64,000 bases of DNA from Methanobacterium sp. BRmetb2. GTDB taxonomy: Archaea > Methanobacteriota > Methanobacteria > Methanobacteriales > Methanobacteriaceae. Made by a program: the position numbers and the translations under genes. The notes under the pieces are model-generated. The model had not been told where the DNA came from and did no database searches. It saw nothing but the letters and a program-made list of their open reading frames with translations. Where the stretch lies: assembly GCA_003491285.1 (NCBI GenBank), contig CP022705.1, forward strand, positions 927,501 through 991,500, written 5' to 3'. Below, piece after piece: positions 53,245-61,724 of this stretch; positions within the stretch are counted from its first letter, which is position 1, and the number at the start of each line of letters is the position of its first letter.

Positions 53245-54069
53245 TCAAACCCTAACCACAACACCCTTCTCCTTCAAATACTCTTTAACCTGAGGTACAG
53301 GATACTCATTAAAGTGGAAGATACTGGCAGCTAATGCCGCATCTGCTTTACCCTTGGTGAAAGCTTCATAAATATGTTCTGGATTACCTACACCACCCGA
53401 GGCAATCACAGGAATATCCAGATTTTCACTCATGGTTCGGGTTAGGGGAAGGTCATAACCGTCCTTGGTACCGTCACGATCCATGGAGGTTAAAAGGATC
53501 TCACCTGCCCCCCGGTCTTGGCATTCCATGGCCCAGACAATGGCATCTATTCCTGTAAATTCTCTCCCACCGTAGATACTGCAATCATACCAGCAGTAAC
53601 CTTCGGGAGTTTCAATTATTATTTTATCCTCATTTTCATTAGGGTTGTCCACGTATCTCCTTTTGGCATCGATCCCAATAACGCAAGCCTGGGACCCCAC
53701 TACCTTAGAGGCTTCATTAATCAAATCAGGGTTGTGGATAGCTGCTGTATTGGTTGAACATTTATCAGCACCAGCTTTTAGCATGTTAACATAATCTTGT
53801 GGTTTTCTAATTCCCCCACCCACACATATTGGTACGAATACATTCTCGGTGGTGGCATCTATTACATGGGCCATGGTTTCTCTTCTCTCATGAGAGGCAG
53901 TAATGTCCAGAAATACTATTTCATCTGCTCCATCTTCATAGTATTTGGTGGCCAGTTCCACTGGTTCGCCAGCATAACGGATCTGTTTAAATTCAATACC
54001 CTTTACCACCCTACCATGGGGTACCTGCAAGTCGCAGTCTAAACAAGGAATAATTCTTTTGGCAAGCAT
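53245..54069 (-). CDS. hisF: Imidazole glycerol phosphate synthase subunit HisF
   Basis: Cyclase subunit of IGP synthase in histidine biosynthesis; uses ammonia from HisH to form the imidazole ring and release AICAR. TIM-barrel signatures: AKRIIPCLDCDLQVPHGRVV, EIVFLDITASHERR, PICVGGGIRKPQDY, ACVIGIDAKRRY and PVIASGGVGNPEHI. The two catalytic aspartates lie in PCLDCD and TSMDRDGTKDGYD. Length 274 is normal. It is alone here; other his genes are outside the window. Confidence 0.97.
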   Translation of the reverse strand: MLAKRIIPCLDCDLQVPHGRVVKGIEFKQIRYAGEPVELATKYYEDGADEIVFLDITASHERRETMAHVIDATTENVFVPICVGGGIRKPQDYVNMLKAGADKCSTNTAAIHNPDLINEASKVVGSQACVIGIDAKRRYVDNPNENEDKIIIETPEGYCWYDCSIYGGREFTGIDAIVWAMECQDRGAGEILLTSMDRDGTKDGYDLPLTRTMSENLDIPVIASGGVGNPEHIYEAFTKGKADAALAASIFHFNEYPVPQVKEYLKEKGVVVRV

Positions 54070-54212
54070 GAGTTATCTCCTGAAATTAATATTATAATCA
54101 ATTATGATTTCATAATCTAATTATGCAATAACTTTTATAATTGCATTATATAAAAAATATAACAATTAGAAATACTATCACAAATTGTGTTGTAATAAGA
54201 GGGATCATAATC

Positions 54213-54884
54213 ATGGAAGTAAATAAAATTTTGTTAGATTCTCTTAGTTATCCTTTTTCAGATAATAAAAAATATTTTAAACTGTTAATTCTATTTTTAA
54301 CAAGTTTTTTAGTAATTCCAGGGATTATGGCCTGTGGATATCTGGTGAGAATTATAAAATATACAACGCATGGTAAATCCGAGCGTCCGGACTTTAATGA
54401 TTGGAAAGAACTATTAAAAGATGGTTTGAAGTTGCTGGGATTAGGGATAATATTCGCAGTAGTTTTTTATGGACTTCTTTGGATTATAAATCTCTTATTA
54501 AACATATACCCTGTTTTTAATGATACTTCCATTCTCATTATAAAAGTAGTTTATACTATTTTAGTAAACAGCCTTTTTATCATGTCCCTGGCCCACATGG
54601 CCCATGAAGGACGTTTTGTAGCAGGATTTGATTTCAAAAAGATAATAGGATTAATTGCAAAAACGGGATGGGTCAAGTATTTAGCCTTAATTACCATATT
54701 CACCATATTTGCCGAATTACTAAGCCAGATTATAGTAATTGGAGCATATTTACCTATTTTTACAGGGATCTGGAGGATTATAAGTTACCTTGTACTTAGT
54801 CTCCTGGTTTTCACTTATCTATTTACCTATGAGAGTAGATTTACCGGTTTAATTTATCCAAAAAATACTGCAGTAACTTCATAA
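54213..54884 (+). CDS. DUF4013 membrane protein
   Basis: Membrane protein of about 223 residues with five to six spans, of the DUF4013 type common in Methanobacteriales. The family start SLSYPFSDNKKYFKLLILFL is clear, then GYLVRIIKYTTHGKSERPDFNDWKELLKDG in the first loop (the PDFNDW motif is characteristic). I chose ATG 54213 (MEVNKILLDSL) with GAGGGA upstream, not 54141. The function of the family is unknown; it may be related to DUF4013 proteins found near transporters. Confidence 0.85.
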   Translation: MEVNKILLDSLSYPFSDNKKYFKLLILFLTSFLVIPGIMACGYLVRIIKYTTHGKSERPDFNDWKELLKDGLKLLGLGIIFAVVFYGLLWIINLLLNIYPVFNDTSILIIKVVYTILVNSLFIMSLAHMAHEGRFVAGFDFKKIIGLIAKTGWVKYLALITIFTIFAELLSQIIVIGAYLPIFTGIWRIISYLVLSLLVFTYLFTYESRFTGLIYPKNTAVTS

Positions 54885-55081
54885 AACGTTAAAAAGTGAA
54901 TAAATCATTTATTTAAACTAAATTTTAATTTTTTAATAAACAGTCCTTTGTTTAGTGATTTCAAGTTTATTTTATGAAAGTTGAGTAATATATTTTCCAT
55001 GAATTTTATTGAGTTAGTAATACTATTAAACAAAACTATAATATTTATATTATTCAAACCTTAACGAATAATGGTGATAAT

Positions 55082-55705
55082 ATGATATTAAAAAATTTTA
55101 AACGAGAATCTCTAATACCATTGCCTGTGGCATTCATATCCACAATTAGTGAAGACGGAATTCGGAATATAGCACCATATTCCTGCGTAATGCCCATTTT
55201 AAGACCTTTTGATCTTGTATGTGTAGCATCAGCTGGTGTTATGAGACATACCCTTGATAATATCCGAAGCACAGGAGAATTTGTACTGAATATGCCTGGT
55301 GCAGATATGGTGGAAAGCGTTATTCCTACTGCCAAGTTCAGTTCCCCAGAAACAGACGAATTTGAACTGGCGGGGCTAGAAGAAAAACCTTCCCAAAAAA
55401 TTAAAACACCAGGAATAGATGGATGTTATACCTGGATGGAATGTAAACTCTACAAAGAATTTGAAGATGAATACGATAAATTTCCATACACTCTAATTAT
55501 GGGCAAAGTTGTCCATTTAGAGATAGAAGATGATATTTACAATGGAGAAGATGGAACATGGGACGTTGAAAAGGCAGAACCGCTTATGATGACTGGTTCA
55601 GATAAGGGAATGCATTTTTGTACTATCCGGGATATAGAGAAATTCGAACCATTCGGAGCCATGTTTCCAGATGGGAAGGATCCTCTAGCACAAATGTATA
55701 AATAG
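55082..55705 (+). CDS. Flavin reductase-like, FMN-binding split-barrel protein
   Basis: A 207-residue protein of the flavoredoxin/DIM6-NTAB family that binds FMN in a split barrel. Family stretches are RESLIPLPVAFISTISEDGI at the start, NIAPYSCVMPI, TGEFVLNMPGADM and a later MGKVVHLEIEDDIY. The function is probably a flavin-dependent reductase or electron carrier; the partner is unknown. GGTGAT precedes the ATG. Monocistronic. Confidence 0.9.
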   Translation: MILKNFKRESLIPLPVAFISTISEDGIRNIAPYSCVMPILRPFDLVCVASAGVMRHTLDNIRSTGEFVLNMPGADMVESVIPTAKFSSPETDEFELAGLEEKPSQKIKTPGIDGCYTWMECKLYKEFEDEYDKFPYTLIMGKVVHLEIEDDIYNGEDGTWDVEKAEPLMMTGSDKGMHFCTIRDIEKFEPFGAMFPDGKDPLAQMYK

Positions 55706-55816
55706 ATACAATTTTATTCAATTTTTTTCTTAGAATATTAAAGTACAAATATGATATTTCGCTAATAATATTGATTAAAAATAGGATATTCTTCTAATAA
55801 CTAATGAGGTGACATA

Positions 55817-56434
55817 ATGGAAGATTCAAATAAACAGGATATAATCCCCTTCTCAGAAGTTAATAAATTTCATGGACATACATGCCCTGGAATAGCTATT
55901 GGATACCGGGCAGGAGAAATAGCAATTAAAAAACTAAGTTCGGCCAGAGCTGTAAATGAAGAGTTCCTGGCTATTGTAGAAAATGACAGCTGCAGTGTAG
56001 ATGCCATACAGGTCTTAACTGGCTGTACTTTTGGAAAAGGCAATTTAATATTCAAAGACTATGGAAAACAAGTTTACATCTTCATAAACAGAAATACTGG
56101 AAATGCTCTACGTTTATCTCTAAGTAAAGGCATAGATGAGATGGACCCAGAATTTGCCAGAATCCGGGAAAAAACTTTTTCCAACTCAGCCAGTGCTGAA
56201 GAAAAATTAGAATATGAAAAACAAAGAGATAAAACTACTCAAAACATTTTAGATATGCCAGATAACGAATTGTTCAAAATTGAAGAAGTAAAAATTGATA
56301 TTCCTGAAGAAGCCAGGATATTCCAATCAGTTAAATGTGCCAAGTGTGGTGAGCTGGTTGCAGAACACAGAACACGGGTAGAAAATGGTAAATTTGTGTG
56401 TATCCCCTGTTTTGATGATTATTCAAGAACATGA
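55817..56434 (+). CDS. FmdE family protein with C-terminal zinc finger
   Basis: A 205-residue FmdE-like protein, a family named from the formylmethanofuran dehydrogenase locus; its biochemical role is not settled. N-terminal FHGHTCPGIAIGYRAGEIA holds the conserved HxHxCPG. IVENDSCSVDAIQVLTGCTFGKGNL follows with further cysteines. A C-terminal treble-clef type zinc finger has VKCAKCGELV and FVCIPC. GAGGTGAC precedes the ATG. Binding of a metal or molybdopterin-type substrate is a family-based guess. Confidence 0.9.
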   Translation: MEDSNKQDIIPFSEVNKFHGHTCPGIAIGYRAGEIAIKKLSSARAVNEEFLAIVENDSCSVDAIQVLTGCTFGKGNLIFKDYGKQVYIFINRNTGNALRLSLSKGIDEMDPEFARIREKTFSNSASAEEKLEYEKQRDKTTQNILDMPDNELFKIEEVKIDIPEEARIFQSVKCAKCGELVAEHRTRVENGKFVCIPCFDDYSRT

Positions 56435-56492
56435 ATCTATTTAAATTTTTAACTATCTCTCTTTTCACATTCCGCCAACATCAAAATTTTAT

Positions 56493-56965
56493 TCAAAAAT
56501 TTCGTCTTTTAAATTTATTGGGCATTTTATTGTTCTTTTCATAGTATCTAAAAGATTTTAAAAAGGTAGTATCAGCTGAATAAATCTCAATGAATTTTGT
56601 GAATTTTTCACTTTTTTAACTGTTGAATTACTTAAAATGTGTTCCATTGCACATGCTTCTCTCTCAGCAGTTTTATTATTAACGCCTAAAATATTTAAAA
56701 AGTTTTTGAGTGTAGTATGTTTATATGTAATGCTTTTTGCGATTTTTATTCCTCGTTTATTTAATTTTATTTCCCCATATTTTTTGTGGGATATAAATTT
56801 CAATTTAGACATCTTATTAACTGCTTCTACTACACTTGGAGGTTTAACATTAAGTTCTTCAGCAATATCACTCACTTTAATAATTCCTTTAGCTTTTTTC
56901 AATTTGTAAATAACTTCAAGGTAATCCTCAATACTTTTGGTAAGGTTAAGGGAATCTTCATTCAT
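56493..56965 (-). pseudogene. DtxR/MntR-type metal-dependent repressor, frameshifted near its end
   Basis: N-terminal winged helix of the iron-dependent repressor family (SIEDYLEVIYKLKKAKGIIK, VKPPSVVEAVNKMSKLKFIS) and the metal-binding dimerisation helix (REACAMEHILS). The current frame ends at 56558 with SQNSLRFIQLILPF, unlike the family. One extra A in the A6 run (bases 56612-56617) would give SEKFTKFIEIYSADTTFLKS and a stop at 56493. The key metal ligands come before the break, so the shortened product may still work. It lies upstream of the MBL, CDF and methyltransferase genes only in the sense of being next to them; it is the last gene of that minus-strand run. Confidence 0.75.
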
Positions 56966-56980
56966 TTAATCATCTTTTTT

Positions 56981-57634
56981 TTATAAATTAAAATTAAGTC
57001 CTACTACACAATTTTTATATGAATCGGGCATTTCCTGTTCTATTTCTTTGATGTTATCTGTACAATGACAAGGTACAATTACAGGAATTCCCTTTAAAAT
57101 ATCAAGCTTAGAATGGTGAAAACATCCGATGACTGCATAAATTTCCCCCAAATCCCTTAATTTTTCAATATTGCTTTCAAGTCCAGGATGGGCACATCCT
57201 GTAAGAATTATGTTCCCTTTCTCAGTTTTTATTATCAAAAATTGCTCTTTTATTTTTTCACCCATCTCTCCTGTGCTCCAAATATTTTCACATATTTTTT
57301 TTGCATTAGAGATCTCAGTAATATTTGTAAATCGTTTTATTTCATTTTTAAGGTTGTATGATGCCGATTGAGGTACATATACTTCAGGTTTCTTTCCATA
57401 TTTTAATATATGGTTTAAACCACCTATATGATCCCAATGATCATGAGAAATTACTATTTTATCTATCTCCTCTGGATTAATATCTGCAATTTTCATATTA
57501 TGAAGTAAAATATCTCCGTTCCAACCCGTATCAAAAAGTATTTTGTCCTGGATAGTTTCCAAAAGGCACGAAAACCCCCACCCTGCTTTAAAACCATTTT
57601 TAACTTTATGATTATATAGAATTCTTATATTCAT
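56981..57634 (-). CDS. MBL-fold hydrolase
   Basis: Metallo-beta-lactamase-fold protein of 217 residues, of the group that includes the ribofuranosylaminobenzene phosphate synthase-like proteins. Metal-binding motif SHDHWDHIGG, further ligand in GCAHPG and IGCFHH, then VPCHCTD. The N-terminus (ILYNHKVKNGFKAGWGFSCL) fits the group. Starts two bases after the stop of the CDF transporter gene, so cotranscribed. The substrate is unknown. Confidence 0.9.
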   Translation of the reverse strand: MNIRILYNHKVKNGFKAGWGFSCLLETIQDKILFDTGWNGDILLHNMKIADINPEEIDKIVISHDHWDHIGGLNHILKYGKKPEVYVPQSASYNLKNEIKRFTNITEISNAKKICENIWSTGEMGEKIKEQFLIIKTEKGNIILTGCAHPGLESNIEKLRDLGEIYAVIGCFHHSKLDILKGIPVIVPCHCTDNIKEIEQEMPDSYKNCVVGLNFNL

Positions 57635-57635
57635 T

Positions 57636-58862
57636 TTATCCCTTTTTAGCAGCGTTTTTAATTATTTCTTCAAGAGTTATACCGTCAGGTCCTATAATAT
57701 CCATCAATTCATCTGATAGGATATGCATCTGGTCTTCCATAACTTCAGACTTCACTAAAATATCAACTTTCTCTTTTCTTAAAAATTCAGCTACTTTTAT
57801 CCTCCTCTCATTGTCATATCTAGCCCATGGACTATCTCTAATAGTAATATCAGCTACTTTATCATGAAATACATCTGCAATTAGGATGTAGGGTGCTTTG
57901 TTGAAATGTTTGGAAATAGCAGATTTCATTCCTTCTTTATTTTCCACAGGAACAGCTATTCGAAGTTTTTCCTTTTTAAAAGGCTCTATTTGCACGGTTA
58001 AACTGTCCACATTTTGAATTTCATCTTTAATGGCTTCTCGCACCTTATTTGAAATTTCATAGGCTCTTTTTACTGGCAATCCTTTTTGTGTTTCCAGATG
58101 CAATTCTACAAATATAAAAGGACCTGATCTTCTAATTTTAATATCATGCACAGCTTCCACACAGTTAACACCTTCGGCAATAGTTCTAATTTGTTTAATC
58201 TTTTCAGGATCCATACTGGCATCTAAAAGAACCATAACATCATCTTTAGCCAATTTTAATCCTATATAAACTATTAATAGCGCAACAAAAATCCCTGAAA
58301 TTCCATCTACACCCAAATAACCAATATATGAACATAATATACCTATAAAAACAATTAGAGATGATAATATATCAACGAAGCTATGTTTTCCATCATTTAT
58401 GAGTGCATGAGATCCTATTTCCCTCCCAATTTTTTCTTTATACCGTGCTAGTAAAAATGAAATCACAACGGAAAGAGCGGCGACAAACAGACTGATTAAT
58501 GGTATTTCAATTATACTGGGATTTAAAAATGCGTTAAATGAATCAAATGCTATTTCCACTCCAGTTATAATTATCAAAGCAGATACTATTAAAGATGCAA
58601 ATGTTTCAACCTTATAATAGCCATAAGGGAATTTTTCATCAGGTTTTCGCCTGGAAAGTTTAAGTCCAATGTATACAGCAAGTGATGCAAATATGTCTGA
58701 AAAAGAGTGAATGGAATCTGCAATTAAAGCTATACTTCCAGATAAAAATCCCACTATACCTTTAATTATTGCAAGGAATAGGTTAATTAGGCTGGAATAT
58801 TGAGCTGCTCTTTCTCCTTTTTTTAAATCAATTTTAATTTTTTCATTAATTTTTAACACCAA
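57636..58862 (-). CDS. Cation diffusion facilitator fused to a NifX/NafY-like domain
   Basis: Metal efflux transporter. Six spans with the two HxxxD metal sites: SIHSFSDIFAS and GKHSFVDILSS. The cytoplasmic CDF domain follows (DIKIRRSGPFIFVELHLETQ). A further C-terminal domain from about residue 300 (LRIAVPVENKEGMKSAISKH, FNKAPYILIADVF) matches dinitrogenase iron-molybdenum cofactor-binding (NifX/NafY) domains, which could sense or carry a metal cluster. TTG 58862 or GTG 58859 is the start; the gene overlaps the methyltransferase end by 17 bases. Zn, Fe or Mn as substrate cannot be decided. Confidence 0.9.
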   Translation of the reverse strand: MVLKINEKIKIDLKKGERAAQYSSLINLFLAIIKGIVGFLSGSIALIADSIHSFSDIFASLAVYIGLKLSRRKPDEKFPYGYYKVETFASLIVSALIIITGVEIAFDSFNAFLNPSIIEIPLISLFVAALSVVISFLLARYKEKIGREIGSHALINDGKHSFVDILSSLIVFIGILCSYIGYLGVDGISGIFVALLIVYIGLKLAKDDVMVLLDASMDPEKIKQIRTIAEGVNCVEAVHDIKIRRSGPFIFVELHLETQKGLPVKRAYEISNKVREAIKDEIQNVDSLTVQIEPFKKEKLRIAVPVENKEGMKSAISKHFNKAPYILIADVFHDKVADITIRDSPWARYDNERRIKVAEFLRKEKVDILVKSEVMEDQMHILSDELMDIIGPDGITLEEIIKNAAKKG

Positions 58863-59463
58863 ATTGGATCATATAATTGAAGCCAAGGTCAACCAAGTTT
58901 AACTTTCTAAAACCATAGGAAGTTACGCAATTTTCAAGTTCTTCTGGCGATATACGCATATGCATTGGTGGACCCCGGGATAAATCTTCTTTTTTACATT
59001 CAATGATTACCAAACGTCCATCAAGTTTTAAAACACGATGGATTTCACCAAATAACATCTCCCCATGCTTAGTCAGATCAATTGAATGGAGAACTGTGGA
59101 AATAAAACAAACATCAATACTGTTATCTTCTATAGGTAGTGGGCAGGTCATATCAGATACTATGGCCTTAATATTTTTAAATCCCTCAGAATAAGCTTTT
59201 TCTCTTAGATTATTTATTAATTCCTTTTGAATATCCAGTGCATATACTACTCCAGAATCGCCGACAATCTTGGAGGCATGGATAGAATAATCCCCTGTTC
59301 CACAACCTATATCCAAAAAATAATATCCTTCTTTAAGTTTTAGTTCACCAAAAACAAGTTCAGGGTCCTGCACCCAGAAACTAGTTGGTCTTCTTTTTTG
59401 TCTATTTTTCATATTAGAGGACTCATGGCCATATTGGTTTTTACACAGCCGATTATTACTCAT
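58846..59463 (-). CDS. Class I SAM-dependent methyltransferase
   Basis: Methyltransferase of the UbiE/ArsM-like type. SAM motif YYFLDIGCGTGDYSIHAS, then GVVYALDIQKELINNL and ISTVLHSIDL, EIHRVLKLDGRLVIIECK. The cysteine triad typical of arsenite methyltransferases is not evident, so the substrate is open. I chose ATG 59463 (MSNNRLCKN), with GGAGG upstream, over 59508. First gene of a run with the CDF transporter and MBL hydrolase. Confidence 0.88.
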   Translation of the reverse strand: MSNNRLCKNQYGHESSNMKNRQKRRPTSFWVQDPELVFGELKLKEGYYFLDIGCGTGDYSIHASKIVGDSGVVYALDIQKELINNLREKAYSEGFKNIKAIVSDMTCPLPIEDNSIDVCFISTVLHSIDLTKHGEMLFGEIHRVLKLDGRLVIIECKKEDLSRGPPMHMRISPEELENCVTSYGFRKLNLVDLGFNYMIQFGVKN

Positions 59464-59600
59464 ATTATACCTCCTTGGTTGATATAAATTATTATTGGCA
59501 TTGTTCACCCATTCACTCCTTATATTTTAAAAAAGTTGGTTATATGTAGATACCAGATCTATTCATGGAAACTATAAGCAATTTTTTGAATTTTATCCAT

Positions 59601-60368
59601 TTATTGCTTAAAATTTTCAGTTAAAAATTTATTCATGATCTGAATTTCCTTGATTTCTGTTATAAGTTCCTCGCCTTTAAGTCCAGCCAGTGAAAGTTTG
59701 GTATCTGCTGGAATAGCCGCAATGATCATATCTTGATCAGTGATGGACTCCCGTAGGAATTGTTCATTGGTTTCATCAACTTTATTCAGGACAAAATAGA
59801 CTGGTTTGCCTATGCTACTACTCAATTCAACTACTTTTTCTGACAGTTTCATGGACTCAAAGGAGGGGTCGACTATCATGAGGATGGCGTCCACATCTTT
59901 TTCAATAGCTCTTCCAAAGTGTTCGATACCAGCTTCAGTATCAATAATAACCACTTCATTGGAATTCAAACTCAAATTGCCAATAAACTCCTTGGCCAGC
60001 ATTCCCATTGTGCAGGCGCATCCTTCACCCACCTCATGAATTTTTCCAATAGCAATGAGCTTTATTCCATTTTTTTCTGAGAAATAAGCCGGGGGAATAT
60101 TAGAAATAGTCCATTCCTCATCAAAAAATGATATTGATTCCCAGTCAGGTGTTGCATCCATGATTTTTTTCAAAGCAGCATCTTTACCACCAACATAATT
60201 GGTGAAATCTTGGGGTAGTTCAACCCCCAATTGCCGGTGAAGACCAAAGTTTGATTCGTCCGTATCAATTACAAGAACACTGTCACCTTTTTTTACAAAA
60301 GATTTTGCTAGGAGCGCTGCAATGGTACTTTTACCACTGCCTCCTTTTCCACATATAGCAAGTTTCAT
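59601..60368 (-). CDS. CooC-like nickel-insertion ATPase (MinD/ParA family)
   Basis: Deviant Walker A ATPase of the CooC group, which in CO dehydrogenase maturation binds Ni/Zn through a CxC pair at the dimer interface. P loop AICGKGGSGKSTIAALL, CxC in GEGCACTMGML, second ATPase motif VVIIDTEAGIEHFGR and VLNKVDETN. Length 255 matches CooC. No CO dehydrogenase gene is in the window, so it may serve the acetyl-CoA synthase/CODH encoded elsewhere, or another nickel enzyme. Monocistronic, minus strand. Confidence 0.92.
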   Translation of the reverse strand: MKLAICGKGGSGKSTIAALLAKSFVKKGDSVLVIDTDESNFGLHRQLGVELPQDFTNYVGGKDAALKKIMDATPDWESISFFDEEWTISNIPPAYFSEKNGIKLIAIGKIHEVGEGCACTMGMLAKEFIGNLSLNSNEVVIIDTEAGIEHFGRAIEKDVDAILMIVDPSFESMKLSEKVVELSSSIGKPVYFVLNKVDETNEQFLRESITDQDMIIAAIPADTKLSLAGLKGEELITEIKEIQIMNKFLTENFKQ

Positions 60369-60813
60369 ATTTTATACCTCTTTGATTTCTGTCTTAATCC
60401 ACAAATCATATCCTAATCACAATTAGTGATAAGTAATAACCATATAAATATTTCGATTTCGAACTGTTCATTTTTGATATATTAATATTATTATATTATA
60501 CTGTATAAAATGGAAAATTTGAAAATATGATACACCATTAAGAATCAACAAACAGGAAAAAGTAAAAATAGACCTTTAAAATTATAAAAACTCTAAAAAA
60601 ACAAGAATGAGGGATAAATCCAGAATATTTAAGGGCAAATAAATAGAATTATAAATTGAAAATTTAAATTAAAATTTTTGGTTCTAATTCAAATTCTTAA
60701 TCTCCAATATTTATTGAAAAATACATAGTTTCAATTGTATAGATATTCTAATTAAGTAATAACTAAACTGTTCAAAATCAGATATTTATATACCCTCCAG
60801 TTATAATTATATC
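60369..60813. other. AT-rich intergenic region
   Basis: About 445 bases between divergent genes. It contains a TATA-like TTTATATGG (minus strand, near 60440-60450) for the CooC-like gene, and ATTTATATA at 60784-60792 for the PadR gene. No ORF or RNA seen. Confidence 0.5.
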
Positions 60814-61296
60814 ATGGCTGGATTATGGAAATTTGTATCAATTGATGGAAAGGAAATACGCTTATTAACCTTATTCATTTTGCACTCGTTAAATGAAAAA
60901 CCAAGATCAGGCTATGACTTGTTAAAATCTATGAGTGAAAGGACTGGTGGTGGTTGGACTCCGAGTAAAGGAACTATTTATCCTCTCTTAAAACAATTAG
61001 AACAAGAAGGATTAATACAAGTGTCATCAATTGGTAAACGTTCAAAAACAATTTATGAAATTACCCCCCAAGGAAAAAAATTATTATATAATATTAGAAA
61101 AGTCAGAAAAGAATCCAGAAAAAAATTTTGTAAATTCAGGGATCTGTTTCTTGAGATGTTTGGCGAAGAAAAAACCATGTTCAATGAATTAACTTTCAAA
61201 ATAGAAAGAATAACTGAAGAAATTCCTGTTGAAAAGGAAGAACAAGCAGTTAAAGTTTTAAAAAAATGTATTTCAAACTTGAAAAACCTTGAATAA
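60814..61296 (+). CDS. PadR-family transcriptional regulator
   Basis: A 160-residue PadR regulator: winged helix with LTLFILHSLNEKPRSGYDLL, GGGWTPSKGTIYPLLKQLEQ and TIYEITPQGKKLLYNIRKVR, followed by a helical dimerisation tail. No ribosome binding site precedes the ATG, and TTTATATA at 60785-60792 is centred about 26 bases upstream of it, so the mRNA is probably leaderless. The usual arrangement with an adjacent regulated exporter is not seen here; the next feature is a tRNA. Confidence 0.93.
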   Translation: MAGLWKFVSIDGKEIRLLTLFILHSLNEKPRSGYDLLKSMSERTGGGWTPSKGTIYPLLKQLEQEGLIQVSSIGKRSKTIYEITPQGKKLLYNIRKVRKESRKKFCKFRDLFLEMFGEEKTMFNELTFKIERITEEIPVEKEEQAVKVLKKCISNLKNLE

Positions 61297-61475
61297 ACAA
61301 GATGTATTTGGTTTTTTAAAACTAAATAGAACTAAAAACAATTAATATTCCCCTTTGACAAAAATACAAAAATTATATAATAAATAAAGTTATAAACTAT
61401 TTAATGTAAACTTTTGTTCTGATCAATTCTGTTTTAGAGATTAAGAAGTTTTGATCAATCTACAATTAATTATCT

Positions 61476-61550
61476 GGGCCCGTAGTCTAGTCAGGATAAG
61501 ACGTGGGACTTCGGATCCCAAGATCGGGGGTTCAAATCCCCCCGGGTCCG
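61476..61550 (+). tRNA. tRNA-Arg (anticodon TCG)
   Basis: A complete cloverleaf of 75 bases: acceptor GGGCCCG / CGGGTCC with one G-U pair, D stem GTCT / AGAC, anticodon stem TGGGA / TCCCA with loop CTTCGGA, anticodon TCG at 61511-61513, T arm GGGGG-TTCAAAT-CCCCC, discriminator G. No CCA is encoded. It reads CGA codons (and probably CGN by wobble). No intron is seen. A loop T33 before TCG supports the Arg call over a TTC reading. Confidence 0.95.
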
Positions 61551-61724
61551 CTTATATATCTTTATATAAGTTAAAAACTATTTTTAAATTATAATTAAGA
61601 AAATTAGAAAATAAATAGATATTAATGTTTTTATAAATCATACTATTCTTGGAGGGAATAAATTACTTTAAAGCATTTTCAATGAAATTTTTAAGTCTAA
61701 TTATACTAATTTAGAGGGTCTTAA

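Noticed and set aside
61476..61550. tRNA-Arg as an integration (att) site for a mobile element
   Set aside because: No integrase lies next to it, and I found no second copy of its 3' end in the window.
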